The notes under the pieces were generated by a model. The model was given only the letters and a program-made list of their open reading frames with translations. It was not told the origin of the DNA and did not search any database. Shown in pieces: positions 12,601-24,269 of a stretch of 64,000 bases of DNA. Position 1 is the first letter of the stretch, and every line of letters starts with the position of its first letter. A program made the translations under genes and the position numbers. The stretch is taken from NCBI RefSeq assembly GCF_000764305.2, contig NW_025934888.1:104757-168756 (forward strand), in the 5' to 3' direction. The stretch is from Hyalella azteca. Lineage: Eukaryota > Arthropoda > Malacostraca > Amphipoda > Hyalellidae.

Positions 12601-13480
12601 TTGCTACTAATGGCACAAATACAGGAAACAATCGTTATGTTTTGAGGTAATGGACGTTCCGCAGCATCGAAAGCACTTGATACATTCATCGTTCTATGAA
12701 TATGAGCCTATTGCAATAGTAAAATGCGGCCAGCAGTCTCTCAATAATTTCATTACCTTGCATCCAGCATTTATCGCTAGCATTTGGTTCGCTCTATCCG
12801 AATATCTAGGAATTTTTAGAAACGTTCACGAGCATGCCTGTCCCCTCACCGAAATTTGCGCCGAGCGCACCGGCTCATTTATGTCAGGTTAGGAACAGAA
12901 CGTCGCGTTGATTCCTTTAAGTTTTCAGCTGCCTCATATTCCCACGCTAAGGTTAGCTGCCAGGAAAGTACCATCATCGAAAACTAGTTCATTTTAATGA
13001 CTTCCTCAAAGGGAAAAAATTCTAAAAGCCATCTTTTCGCTGGATTTTAAACTTTGAAATTCCTTACGAGTCTGCAGACATTCTTGCCGAATAACTTGGG
13101 GGATGAAAGCGACGAGAGAAAATGTTATGCGAGTAATTAAAAAAAAAGTTCTCGAGGATAATCCATAAAAAGATTTTTCGAACCCTGAAACTCCTGCATA
13201 TTGTTGAAATATCCGGCTCCTAAATCTACTAAACTTCAAAAAATTATATTATTCGCTCATAGTTAATCGATGTCAATGTTCGTAGTTACGTCAATGAACA
13301 TCCAGTTGATAGAAATAGATAAATTAAATTCCCGTGTGTACAAATTCCTTGTTCATACCTAAAGCACGCTTTCATATCCTTTGTACATAAATTTGAACCA
13401 AAGCTTTAGCAAATAAATTATTCATTGAAAAGCATGTAATCATAATTGAGCTCGAGTAAATCACTGCCTTGTTCTCACTA
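9612..13480. other. Non-genic stretch
   Basis: Nearly 4 kb was scanned in both directions. Reading frames stay under 100 codons and none shows a known family or sensible splice flanks. Nothing is claimed here. Confidence 0.45.
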
Positions 13481-13788
13481 CTGCCTGCAGAGTGGTGTGA
13501 CTGCCTGCAGAGTGGTGTGACTGCCTGCAGAGTGGTGAGACTGACTGCAAAGTGGTGTGACTGACTGCAGAATGGTGTGACTGCTTGCAGAGTGGTGTGA
13601 CTGCCTGCAGAGTGGTGTGACTGCCTGCAAAGTGGTGTGACTGACTGCAGAGTGGTGTGACTGACTGCAGAGTGGTGAGACTGCTGGCAGAGTGGTGTGA
13701 TATCCTGCAGTCTGCAGAGTTGTGTGACTGACTGCAGAGTGGTGAGACTGACTGCAGAGTGATGTGACTAACTGTATAGAGGAGTGAC
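13481..13788. repeat. 20-bp minisatellite, about 15 copies
   Basis: Head-to-tail units of the form CTGCCTGCAGAGTGGTGTGA vary at a few sites (CTGACTGCAG, GTGAGA). Near 13700 one unit is disturbed by a small insertion. The minus-strand frame across it is a by-product of the repeat. Confidence 0.95.
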
Positions 13789-15121
13789 AAAGTGGTCCCT
13801 GTGTTACAATGCCCCAATATTCTTCCAGTAGAATAAATTTTCAGGTCCACATCGTATCCCGACACGATTTGTATCCTGCTGGACGGATGGTAAATGGAAG
13901 GCGCATATATAAAATTAACGGGAACTATAACTTTTTATTCGTGATATTAAGGTAAAATACTAAAACTAAAATAAAGTCATTGTGTGATCATTAACCGTAC
14001 CCCCTTTCCCATTTTCCAATGCGGCAATGCCTGTGATACGTATCGATGATACGCGCCCGAGCAGCCCCTATTTACATTTTTCCAGCACCAGGCTTCAAAA
14101 CAAACTATTACGACCATATTCTATTATTCACCTACATTTTGCAGTAAGTAATGTTATGAAAAAAATATATATGAACTGGATTTTGGAGCTCAATCTTATT
14201 CTTAAGTTCATAAATTGATTGCAATATTTTTTCTTTTTTATGATGTACGGTTCATGTCATTCAAAATAATCGTTTTATGGCCCTTGCACTGTCAATGAGT
14301 CCTGTCAATTTATCTTGACAACAATAATTAACAAAATTAATGACGGTAGGAGTACCGATAGCAAATCTATTCTATCATGTGGATGAAACTCGGCAATAAT
14401 TCAAAGTAGAACATACTTTCGCTTTAACGCGAATTATGCTAATTTGATCAACGTATGGCGATTATTACTTGCTACCTTCAATGCCATCTATCTTGTCGTG
14501 GAGGTTTCGGTTTTTTACCTCATTTTGCGTTTACAATTGCTATTCATCAGCCACTTTGATGACTAAAGTATTTTTTTTAATAAAGATGAATCATGAATCA
14601 ATTCAAATTCTCGAAACAAAATTGCGCATTCAATCATAACTTGTATACCTGACAGAAATGTTTAACTTCGGAAGAAAAATTGAATAGGATGAAAAAGCTG
14701 TTTTTTTTTATACATGCTTGCACAATCCGCATTCTGGTAGGAATCTTGAAATTCCCGCCAACGGTAATCCCAGTCCCACAACTCGTGTGTACAAACCCGC
14801 AAACGTGTGTCGGCAGACTCGGCCGAAAAGCATCCTTTGAGTACATAAGTGAGAACTTGAGTTCAATTATAAACTTTCTCAAACACGGATTTAAGGTAAG
14901 TGAAGTTAATTTATGTAATTGTACGAGATATTTAGTAGGACATAATATTAGTAAATATTACTCGTGAGTTCCTATGGGAAATAGGTATTGGCTGCGTGTA
15001 CTGGTGTCTGGTGGTGGTGGGGCAGAACCGATTGAGCTGCTTTTGAGCAGTCAGTACACGCAAGGAAGGAGAAAGGGTGTTTTTTTCTGCCCCTCCGGTA
15101 TTCTCATTTTAGTAGGCCAAC
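13789..15121. other. Non-genic stretch before the transposase relic
   Basis: No exon was identified. The last 100-150 bases probably belong to the untranslated 5' part of the transposon relic that follows, but no terminal inverted repeat could be delimited. Confidence 0.4.
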
Positions 15122-15524
15122 ATGGTGTCTGTGTGGTCAGGAAAACATCGTGGCTTTGCTGTACGCGCATATTTCGAGAACAATCAATCCGTGATTGCAA
15201 CGCTAAGAGCTTTTCGGCGGCGGTTCAATATTCCATGCAATGATGCTCTTCCTCAGGCGAACACAATTCGGTCCTGGGTTAGGCAGTTGGAGGCAACTGG
15301 TAGCACACTAAGAAGAGATACAGATGGCCGACGCAGGTCCATCAGCATCAGAACACCAGAAAATGTTGAGAGGGTGAAAGCAGCAGTCATCCACTCACCA
15401 AGACCGGGCAAGACGTTCTGCACGAAGGCATGCAGTTGCTTTAGGAATCTCCTCACGCAGTTTCAGGAGGATTCTGCATAGGGATTTGCATTTCCATTCA
15501 TACAAAATGATGATGGCCCAATGA
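15122..15524 (+). pseudogene. Broken Tc1/mariner-type transposase N-terminus
   Basis: Starting at the ATG at 15122, the frame encodes the helix-turn-helix N-terminal part common to arthropod Tc1/mariner-like elements (the DUF4817 type: growth through AVRAYFENNQSV, then ANTIRSWVRQLEATGS, then a basic linker). Near 15405 the conserved reading shifts to another frame, where it resumes as ARRHAVALGISSRS and RILHRDLHFH, then ends at a TGA at 15522-15524. The DDE catalytic part is absent. The copy is frameshifted and truncated and cannot make an active transposase. Confidence 0.75.
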
Positions 15525-15769
15525 AGTAGGCTAAATGCAACGATTGAACAAAGCCAACTTTGCCAGAAGCCAAAATCCATGCAAGGTAAAATTTTTTGCT
15601 GAGAGAAGCAAATTTGTTAAGAATTATTAGTGACTAATTGATTTTTTGTTGGTCAAAGGCTTTGCTACAAGCATCATAGCATGGAAAACTTCTACCATTA
15701 CTCCATTAGGGCTGCAACTAGAGCTTTCCTGCCATTTCTGGAACTGTGTAATTTCTGCCAGATGATTAA

Positions 15770-16090
15770 CTCTTATCTAATTGTTAACAAAAGTGCAGGA
15801 TTGGGCAGTGAGATTCCAAAGGTATTGAAAATTTGTCCAGTTGGAGCTGCCAGATTTCAGAAACAAGTAGGAAAATTCCAATCTTGCTTTGCTAACTGAA
15901 GTTGTACACTTGTACTTGTACACTTGTACTGTAAATGCATTTGTAGCAGTTTTGTGTATTATTACCCAGGGCCTGGACAGGATTGGAATTTTCCTGCTTG
16001 CTTCTGAAATCTTGCAGCTCCAACGTGACAAGTTTTTAATACATGAGGAATCTTGCGGATGATTGTGCACTTTAGTTAACAATTAGATAG
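15770..16090. repeat. Imperfect inverted repeat, arms over 100 bp
   Basis: The left arm, from about 15770 (TTATCTAATTGTTAACAAAAGTGCA order of motifs) to about 15890, is mirrored by the right arm from about 15970 to 16090. Matching landmarks in reverse order are the TAATTGTTAAC/GTTAACAATTA pair, TTGGAGCTGC/GCAGCTCCAA and GGAAAATTCCAATC/GATTGGAATTTTCC. The arms differ by small indels. It could fold into a long hairpin if transcribed. No coding capacity. Confidence 0.7.
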
Positions 16091-16263
16091 GAGGTAATTC
16101 ATCTGGCGTAAATCTTGCGGTTCCCGAAATGGCGGGAAAGCTCTTATCGCGGCCCTACAGGTAGAGGTTTTCCACGCTTGCCCGAGGGGGGGCGGGTGTC
16201 TTATAATACCCTATCTTGCAGGAATGGCCGACATTTTATTTTCGACCAAGATATGCACCAGGG

Positions 16264-16700
16264 TGCAAAGTTTGCAGGCAGCATTGCCATTGCCAAGATA
16301 TGGGTTTTTAGCCCAAAATGTCACCAGCCATTTTTAAGATAAGTTGCCAAGTGATTTTTTATAAAAAATACTGCAACTAACTCTGATAGTATATCCCTTA
16401 CTCTCCAAGTCTCCATGCACTGCAACACTTGCACTCATCCCAACTGATTTCTGGACAAGCTTCACTGCATCCTGATCCAACCAACGTGCCGGAAACCTTA
16501 CTGTGTGCACTTGTGGTCTTTCAGATTTGCAATAATTGCCATAATTTCAAAGTTATTTCTAAAATGCAATTATTTCAACCCAAATGTGATGGCAAAATCT
16601 TCTGGAAGCATATATTTTGCTGCTGATGCGACAGATGCGTCACCAAAGATATTTTGATATTCACCCACTTTCTGCTCCCTGGGTTGCTGGATGGTGACTA
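16264..16700. repeat. Tandem duplication, copy 1 (empty MITE site)
   Basis: This copy shares an ordered series of blocks with 16745-17895: the GCAGCATTGCCAAGATAT block, TTTTTAGCCCAAAATG, GCAACTAACTCTGATAG, CACTGCAACACTT, GGACAAGCTTCACTGCATC and TTTTGATATTCACCCAC. At the point where copy 2 carries the MITE, copy 1 reads GATAGTATATCC with a single TA, the unoccupied target. A partial third relative of its right end lies at 38385-38475. Confidence 0.85.
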
Positions 16701-16744
16701 ATGTGACATTTATGTTGACAAATAAAATATGTACTTTCCTAATA

Positions 16745-17895
16745 ACATGCTACATAGCTTTGCAAGCAGCATTGCCAAGATTTGGATTTTTAGCCCAAAA
16801 TGTTTCCAGCCATTTACAAGATGCGTTGCCAGGCAATTTTTATTAAAAAATTATGCAACTAACTCTGATAGTACCGTAAAATGGGGTAACTTTGATCACT
16901 TTTTTTTTTTCGAAATGATGCCTTTTTTTACTAGATAAGTTAAACTTAAATTGAAACATGCAAAATACAGGTCTATACTCTAGCTTCGCTCACCATAAAT
17001 TGCTGGCTTCTGCCTCTCATAGTTTTGATGTAATTTCAAAAAAAGTGATGGTCTTTGTTACCCCCCACTTTGGGGTTTCTTTGACTGGGTGGTAAAATCA
17101 ATTTTATTTCTTGGTAAAATAACTCCAGGTTTTGGTGCATTGTAGTATAACTCTTCTAGTTACAGATGCAAATGACAAATTTTAGAAAAGTGTCATAGTT
17201 TGCAAATTGGGGGTGCCACCCCCCAATAGGCAAAATGTGACCACCTAATGGCAGCTGTGATGGGGTAACATTGACTGGCTTGGAAATTAAGTTAAAACTA
17301 CCATATATAAGACTCTGTAGAGTCTGAAACATAAAGAAAAAACATTAATAGGTGTAATAAACATAAAATATGTTACATAGGTAGCTATGAATAAAAAAAT
17401 TGGAGGGGGTACTCTGACAGGCTTTAGATAATAGCTCATTTTTTGGGTCACATTTTTAATTTTTTAACCTATTAGATATGCAAACTTTTTAAATCTTTCT
17501 ATTGTGTTGCGTAGCCTCAGTATTAGGCCTTTAATGGCCATCAACAAAATTTTTCTATGTCAAATAGTTTTTGAGTTTTGGGGGTTTTTGTTAAAAAAAC
17601 GAAAGTGGTCAAAGTTACCCCGGGAGTCAAAGTAACCCCATTTTGCGGTATATCCTTTATTCTTCATGCACTGCAACACTTACACTCATCGCAACTTATT
17701 TCCGGACAAGCTTCACTGCATCTTGATCCAACCAACTCAGATTTGCAATAATTTCAAAGTAATTTCTAAAATACAATAATTTCAATCCAAATGTGTCAGC
17801 AAGATCTTCTGAAGGCTTAAATTTTGCTCCTGATGTGTTGCCAAAGTTATTTTGATATTCACCCACAGTCCCACTTTCTGCACCCAGGGGTATGC
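16745..17895. repeat. Tandem duplication, copy 2 (MITE-filled)
   Basis: Direct repeat of 16264-16700, split by the complete element at 16874-17648. Removing that element and one TA restores colinearity with copy 1. Confidence 0.85.
16874..17648. mobile_element. MITE family B, complete, TA target duplication
   Basis: A 775-bp element with 22-bp terminal inverted repeats (left starts CCGTAAAATGGGGTAACTTT, right end is its reverse complement with two changes). TA flanks both ends at 16872-16873 and 17649-17650, as in Tc1/mariner-type insertions. There is no open reading frame of transposase size, so it would move only in trans. GGGGTAAC-type motifs recur inside. A 5'-truncated relative sits at 37889-38080. 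Confidence 0.85.
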
Positions 17896-18954
17896 ATAGG
17901 CTTCTTACTGGTCATGGAAAACCTGGAAAGTCAGGGCATTTGATTTTTCATTTTCCAGGCCTGGGAATTCATTAAATTTCATTTCAGGTTATGGAAAGTT
18001 TTGGAATTTGCAAATAAAAGAAGAAAAAATTAAGTGTTTATCTGTGCTGCATATGTTTACTTTTTCTGCAGTCTCTTGTTTCCTGCGTTCTGATTGTCAC
18101 GCATGAAACAAGAGTCTGTGCCACAGTGTCTTGTTTCATGTGTTCTGATTGGAGAACCAATCATGGGATCTTGGTCACCAAGTTCAGTTGCACTCGAAAA
18201 CTTTTTGATCTGCAGTGGCAGCGTTCCATCTTCAGGGTGCAATTTCTACATCACCATGCCTGCCTAATTTGCCTGGAAAGTGTAAATTTCATGACTCCAT
18301 CCAAAGCATGAAGGTATGGCGATGTGTACGTTGTGCTTGAAAGACTTTGATATGTCAGGATGTGATTTGGTCTGACTGAGGGTCCAAGGGTTTTATCTAG
18401 GGTCCCAATAAGTGGCAGGTTGATTGAGAGGCGAGTTTCTTAGTTATATATTTACAAACTAGATGGGAATACAAGGAAGCTTGGTGATAAGTACACAAGG
18501 TAGGTTTTAGATGGTTACTCTAACGACGGAGGCTACTCGACGCCAGAGTCTGGCATGTCCTGCGGACTACATGATGATGGCTTTACTACATCTCGCCTGT
18601 GACTGCCTAAGACTGACTGAAGGTCTGCTCGGGGAGCTTATATGGACGTACTATAGTGACGTCACGGAAGTGATGCAGTAACTGCTAACAAGTAAGGGAG
18701 TTACGGTAGACAGCCTGAAAGATATGTCATATATGGGGCAGCATCTTTGAAGAGCCATGAAGAACTATGCATTTACATGTTTGCTATTTATAAGTGTAGG
18801 AGATGATAGAATATGCACGGTTAGTCTTTCAGTCATGCTAAACCTGTCGTATATGAGTGTTGGAAAATTATATTGATCGTCATGGAGAGTCATGGAATTT
18901 TTTTTCTAAATGCTGGTATGAACCATGTACCGTATGCAAATTAAGTCAATAAAG
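17896..18954. other. Non-genic stretch
   Basis: No coding exon was recognised. A short inverted pair involving CTTGTTTCCTGCGTTCTGATTG and its neighbour CTTGTTTCATGTGTTCTGATTG is a local direct near-duplication at about 18071-18150. Confidence 0.4.
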
Positions 18955-19266
18955 TTTTAAAGCCAAAATCTCTCTGAAAGTTTCTTTAAAGCAAAATTTT
19001 CAATCCAGTAGATATTTTTTTTCACTTCAGACCTTAGCAGAAGTACTTTTCCAAAAATATCACCTTTAAATGTTTTTTTTCAGGGAATTTTTAGAGCTAG
19101 TAGATGTATGATTTCTCGACTGCCTTTGTGCTACATAGATAGGAAAATGTTCAGTTTTCACCACTATTTTTAGTTTGCAATTTTTCAATTAGTTTTGCTG
19201 TATATATAACATTTATATATATATATGCTGTGATGGAGGACTGTTCCGATCTACCCCGTTTGACAG
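18955..19266. mobile_element. Family A element, 3' part only
   Basis: Ordered similarity to the right half of the complete element at 33963-34835, including CAGACCTTAGCAGA, GTACTTTTCCAAAA, CACTATTTTTA, TGGAGGACTGT and the terminal CTACCCCGTTTGACAG. It ends before a TA at 19267-19268. The left half is missing. Confidence 0.7.
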
Positions 19267-19362
19267 TATTCCATGCTAGCTGTGTAGCGTATAGGTCATT
19301 GGCGCCAACCGTTTGACAGTATTCCATGCTAGCTGTGTAGTGTATAGGTCATTGGCGCCAAT
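19257..19362. repeat. 53-bp tandem duplication
   Basis: Two adjacent copies (19257-19309 and 19310-19362) start CGTTTGACAGTATTCCATGC and differ at one or two bases. The duplication includes the end of the family A relic plus its flank, so it arose after that insertion. Confidence 0.9.
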
Positions 19363-19626
19363 TTGGAATAACAGGCAGAATTTTCTTAAAATTGCCAACA
19401 AAAACAATTGTTTTTGGATGATTTTTGAAAATTGCAGGTAAAAATTGCATTTTTCTCATTTTCTTCTTAACAAATTAGAAGAAGTCATAGGAATTGGTGA
19501 AATTGGCCAAATTCATGGCGTTTTTTGTCTGATTCAATCATTCATGTGTAGCTTCTGTGTAATTTGCCATTTAGGCATTGGGATTAAAGTGAAAGACCAA
19601 TGTAAATACACATTGATATTTTTCAG

Positions 19627-22600
19627 ATGGTTCGAGCAAGCAAAGCCCAGTCAAAGGCTGTTGAAGCAGCAACTCCTGGAAGTGCTACAGCTGAAGTAAT
19701 GGAAGTGGATCAAACCAAAGCTGTCAAACCTGTCAGTGAACCTAAGAAAAGTCAGAGAGGAGTTCAAAAAGTGCCTGCAAGTAACTTATTGAATGGGAAA
19801 GCCAAACCAGCTGAAAAAGAAATGCCTGCTTCTGTCAAAGCCCCAGCCGATTCCAACAGCAAAGCAGGGAGAGGTCGCAAGAGAAGTGCTGCTGCAGATG
19901 CTGTGCTACAGCCAACTAGCAAAAAGTCCAAAGGTAATTGTCTAGATAAATTTTTCTTATTTTTGTGAGTTTGGAGATCCATTTATTTCTTAATGATAGG
20001 TATTCTTTCTCTCTCCATCTGTCTAGGATTTTTTGTGTTTCAATCTCTTGGCGTTCAGCTGCTAATGTATTCAATTCTTACACACATTTTATGCAACTCA
20101 TATCAAATGATTTACATATCAACTCCAACTGATCTCTACTACTGATTAAATTATTTTCTTAAGTCAGATGCAAAACAGTCAACAATATGTTCGAGCCAAT
20201 AAATTCAGTACGTACCTAATTAAAATGTTTTTAATATGAACAGTAAGCAGTGGCAGCAGCAGTCCTCCTGTGCAGCTCACTGCCCCTGCTGTGAAGGACG
20301 GTGTGGTGCTTACAGTGGGCATGGGTGACATAGGACAGCTCGGTCTTGGCCCTGATGTAGAAGAGAAAACCAGGGTAGCAGTCGTACCTGGATTGCCTAA
20401 CATTGTTGCAGTGTGTGCTGGAGGACTACACTCAGTTTGTCTTGATGAGCAAGGAAAAGTAAGTCGAAGATTCTAAATATGGAAGGGAGGGATCAGGGAA
20501 GTAAATCTTATTTTCAGTAATGACTTCAAGCCTTTGTGTCACCTAATAGCTTATCAAGTAGTTATAAGCAAATCTATTGATATTATTAGAGTATATATAA
20601 ATTTCTGCTTCAGGTACATACATGGGGCTGCAATGATGAGGGTGCATTAGGACGCACCACTTCCTGTGAAGAAGACAACTTCAGCGCTGGCTGTGTAGAG
20701 GGCATTGAGGGGCGAGTGGTACAGATCACGGCTGGTGACTGCCACACTGCTGCCCTCACACACGATGGCAGAGTCTACGCCTGGGGCTGCTTCAGAGTCT
20801 GTATATACAATATATCCTTGGAATTTTATGATGCCAGTATTTTACTGCGCATTGCACATGATTTTGTACTGTTTAAAAAAATCTGCACTTTACTTGTATG
20901 TTTAGAGGTAAAAAAAAAATTTAGAAGTAAAATTTTTATTTCTATGTTTAGAATTAAAATTAAAATTTAGAACTCATCAATGTTGTCAATAACTAAATGA
21001 AACAGTTTTTGTGCCTTACAATTAAGTATTTATCTTAATTTTCTTGGGATGATATAACCAATGTTAACATCTATCTTTTAAAGATCACTATCGAAACTTA
21101 AGTTTCTTCCCCTGTAATCAAATTTTCATGAAGCTCACTAGTGCATTGATGTTTTTTTCGTGGCTGGTCTTCGTGAAGTAATGGCTAAATGTCCACATTC
21201 ATAACCCATGATGTTAGCGGAACACAACTATTCAGATTGCTTTCCCACGTAAATTTAAACTCTTTATTTATGTTTCATATATGAATGTACAATTTTTCTG
21301 ACATGCAAACTCAATTATGATTAAATTTTTGGCAGGACAACAGTGGTCCGCTGGGTTTCCTAGAGAGTGGCACTATCCAGCGCAGCCCTCGCTTGCTGCC
21401 AGCAGGCGGTGAAGCCATCATAAAGTTGGCGTCAGGAAACAACCATTTAGCATTGCTGAGCCAGGCCGGCCGTCTATACACCTGCGGCTGTGCCGAGAGC
21501 GGACAGCTGGGCAGACTGGCTGAGAGATTTGCATCTAGAGATCTCAGGAACAGGAATGGTTTTGGTGAGCAGCTGATTTTTTTTGTTTTGTTCATTAGTT
21601 GATCTTGACATTATTACAGGGATCCCCAAACTGTGGCTCTCGTACCACTTGATATGCGAATACTTTCACGGTCATGAACGATTCCTATTTTTTTGTGTGG
21701 AAAAATGTTCTCTACCTAAGACTGACTGAAAATGTGCCATAGCCACCAGGCGCCACACACTGGTCACAGCGGCCCACCGTTAAGTTCAAACAAAAACCTT
21801 ACTCAATGGGCCAATAATTAGCACACAAATTGACTAGCTAACAAGGCTAAGTTGGCTAACACTATACTCTGCTTACAGAGGTATTGCTGCAACCAGCTCC
21901 GGTGCGTGCGGTGCGTTTGCGACGCGTCGCGGTCACGTTTGACGACGTATGGGCCGGTGGTGAGAACACCTTCGCCAGAGACGCCAGCACAGGAGCTATA
22001 TTCGCCTGGGGACTCAATAACTACAACCAAATGGGCGAGTTTGCTGGATGTTATATTTATAATAGATATGACGACCTCTGAAGTTGTTGTTCAACAGTTT
22101 ATAATACTACATACATCAAATTCAAATCGACTACGTCTCTTTTCCTATTAGAGATATATGTTTTATTTATATAGCGATACATACATGCTCTTCAATTTAA
22201 AATATACTTCCTACAACATTACCCGTTCACTATTAACAAGGCAATTATGACCGCGCAATTTTTTTCCCAGGCGATGAAGACACGTCCACTAAATTCCAGC
22301 CGACGCTTATTAAGTCAATGGCTGACAAGAAATGGAAGAAATTCACAAGCGGGCAGCACCACACGTAAGTAGCTAATGATCACTTGTGTCTGTTTCTTAC
22401 TATTCACCCCACTTACGTATTTTTGTAATAACCATGTTGATAGATTGAACTATTAAGTACGGTAGTATTTTGGCTCTGAATTTGCACTCCTATTGTTTAT
22501 TTGATACGTACGTGTTTTGTATTCATATATCTTTAAGTAGATTCATATATCTATGAGTCTATGACTCCTTGACAATCAGACAATGATGAACCTTGATAAA

Positions 22601-23362
22601 AATATATATTATAAAATATAATAGAAATGAAAAATATTGCTCCTGATATGTGTTGACGTATGTAAAAAGATTGTGTTTTGTTTCAGTGTGGGTTTAGACA
22701 GCGAAGGACGAGTTTACACCATGGGACGACATGACTACGGACGCCTGGGCCTCGGAGACGCCGACAGGAAGGACGCTAAAGTGCCCACGCTGATCGAGAC
22801 TCTCAAGCAGCCTGTCAAGGACGTGTCCGCGGCAGGCTGTGTGTCGGTTGCAGTCACGGAAGAGGGTAGGCAATTGATTAGCTATTATCACATAAGTCAT
22901 ATTGATGCTCTTCGTGTTGATTAATCGTAGTAACAGAAATCGAATTCAAAATTTTTGTAACTGCAAATCATTCAAATTGAAAGCTACTTGAGCTGATACC
23001 GTTCACAATTGGCCGGCATCACTCATCGAGATGATGAATGTTACAGAATTCTCTTGAGCTAAGATACTAATTTCTTTCACATGTCAATACTGGTATACTT
23101 ATCACGTAAAATTAATGTATCAGGTAAAAAAAGCTAAATCGGAACTCAGTGTGTTTTAATGCGTAAATTTTATTTTAAATGTGTTTGAGCAGGCGTGGCC
23201 TACGGATTTGGTATGGGAACATCGTCCCAGATGAGTCAAGGCGACGATGAAGATTGTTGGGAGCCAAAAGAGTTCACAGGCAAGCAGCTGGCAGAGAGGA
23301 AAGTCGTATCGGTGAGCGTTGGAGGGCAGCACTCGATAGTTCTTGCAGTGCCCCAGTCTTAA
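19627..23362 (+). CDS. RCC1: RCC1, Ran guanine-nucleotide exchange factor
   Basis: RCC1 binds chromatin and loads GTP on Ran, creating the nuclear Ran-GTP signal for transport and spindle assembly. Coding exons: 19627-19933, 20244-20458, 20614-20796, 21336-21564, 21879-22034, 22271-22364, 22687-22865 and 23193-23362; all phases join, giving 510 residues. The first ~100 residues are a basic, Ala/Lys-rich tail with GRGRKR, a likely nuclear signal and chromatin contact. Seven-bladed propeller repeats follow: [63 protein letters not shown] and a final GGQHSIVL. Order and spacing match fly Bj1 and vertebrate RCC1. The ATG is the first base of its exon, directly after TTTTTCAG, so a non-coding 5' exon must exist. 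The intron after exon 5 starts with GC. The donor after exon 3 (GTCTGT) is weak. Human RCC1 is about 421 residues; the extra length is the N-terminal tail. Confidence 0.95.
22035..22270 (+). other. RCC1: GC-AG intron of RCC1
   Basis: Exon 5 ends CAAATGG and the intron begins GCGAGT; it ends TTTCCCAG before GCGATGAAG. Only this join keeps the reading frame (phase 1 to phase 1, completing a Gly codon) and the propeller sequence. The nearby GTTTGC would break the frame. Confidence 0.8.
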
Positions 23363-24269
23363 CTGTGCGCTTAGATTTCATAGGAATGCAAGATCGACGT
23401 CGTAACGCACAAAGTGGTGCGATTTTTTTTTCTTGTTGTGGTCTTGGAGATAACACGATAGTTAGTTATTTTATGCCTAGCTTGTTTTATACACCCGAGA
23501 AAGATCTTGTTACAGCAACTACTATGAAACGAACAAATGTGAAACTTTTGATTTGCTGTCCTAAATATTAGTATATCTTGGTATTTGTTGGTGAAGGGTA
23601 ATGGCCCGGGGTAGTAATTATTTAAAATCTATTGTTAAATTAATAATGCGTCCGGTCTTGTTGCGATTCTGAGCTAATGGGTGAACACATATTTCAATTT
23701 GTTGTACGGAATTCGAAGCATTGCCGGGTTAAGTCGTGTTACGAGGACTGCTAGCTAATAGATTCATATTGCAGCTTTTATGACCGAGTTTGATTAATAG
23801 TATTTTAGCGGTGCGATAGCATGCTGCCCTTTTCCGTAGATAATGTAGACAGATGGTCGTGTTAGGAACCCTTTAATACGAAGTTTCTGGTCATTCACGT
23901 ACGCTAGTAACAGGTTGTTGTTTTATTACATGACGTCAATTTTTACAGCGCTGAGATGTAAACTCACGCGTTGCATGGTAGAGCTAAGTTATTTATTGTA
24001 GCTATATCATCATACTGTTCGCAAGAAGGGTCGTTCTAACTTTACTCAGTAAGCATTTAACATTGTCAATCTGTGCCAAAAACAGATAAAATTTGCGTTG
24101 TCTAGGAAAATCGCTTCATAGGTTTGGACACTATGAAATTATGTGCGTATCACAATTTATGACTAATAATCAACTATGTTAATCAGCCTGCATTACCAGC
24201 GTTGATAATTATGCTAATCTTACTATATGTTTTGAATTGACTGACTACGAATTGTGCATCTTCAATAAA
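23363..24269 (+). other. RCC1: Probable RCC1 3' UTR
   Basis: AT-rich sequence downstream of the stop. The first convincing same-strand polyadenylation hexamer is AATAAA at 24264-24269. The end point is inferred. Confidence 0.4.

Noticed and set aside
13461..13865. 134-codon minus-strand His/Ser-rich frame
   Set aside because: By-product of the 20-bp minisatellite.
15122..15481. Intact 119-codon gene
   Set aside because: Only the HTH end of a transposase; the conserved reading continues in another frame after about 15405, so it is a frameshifted relic.
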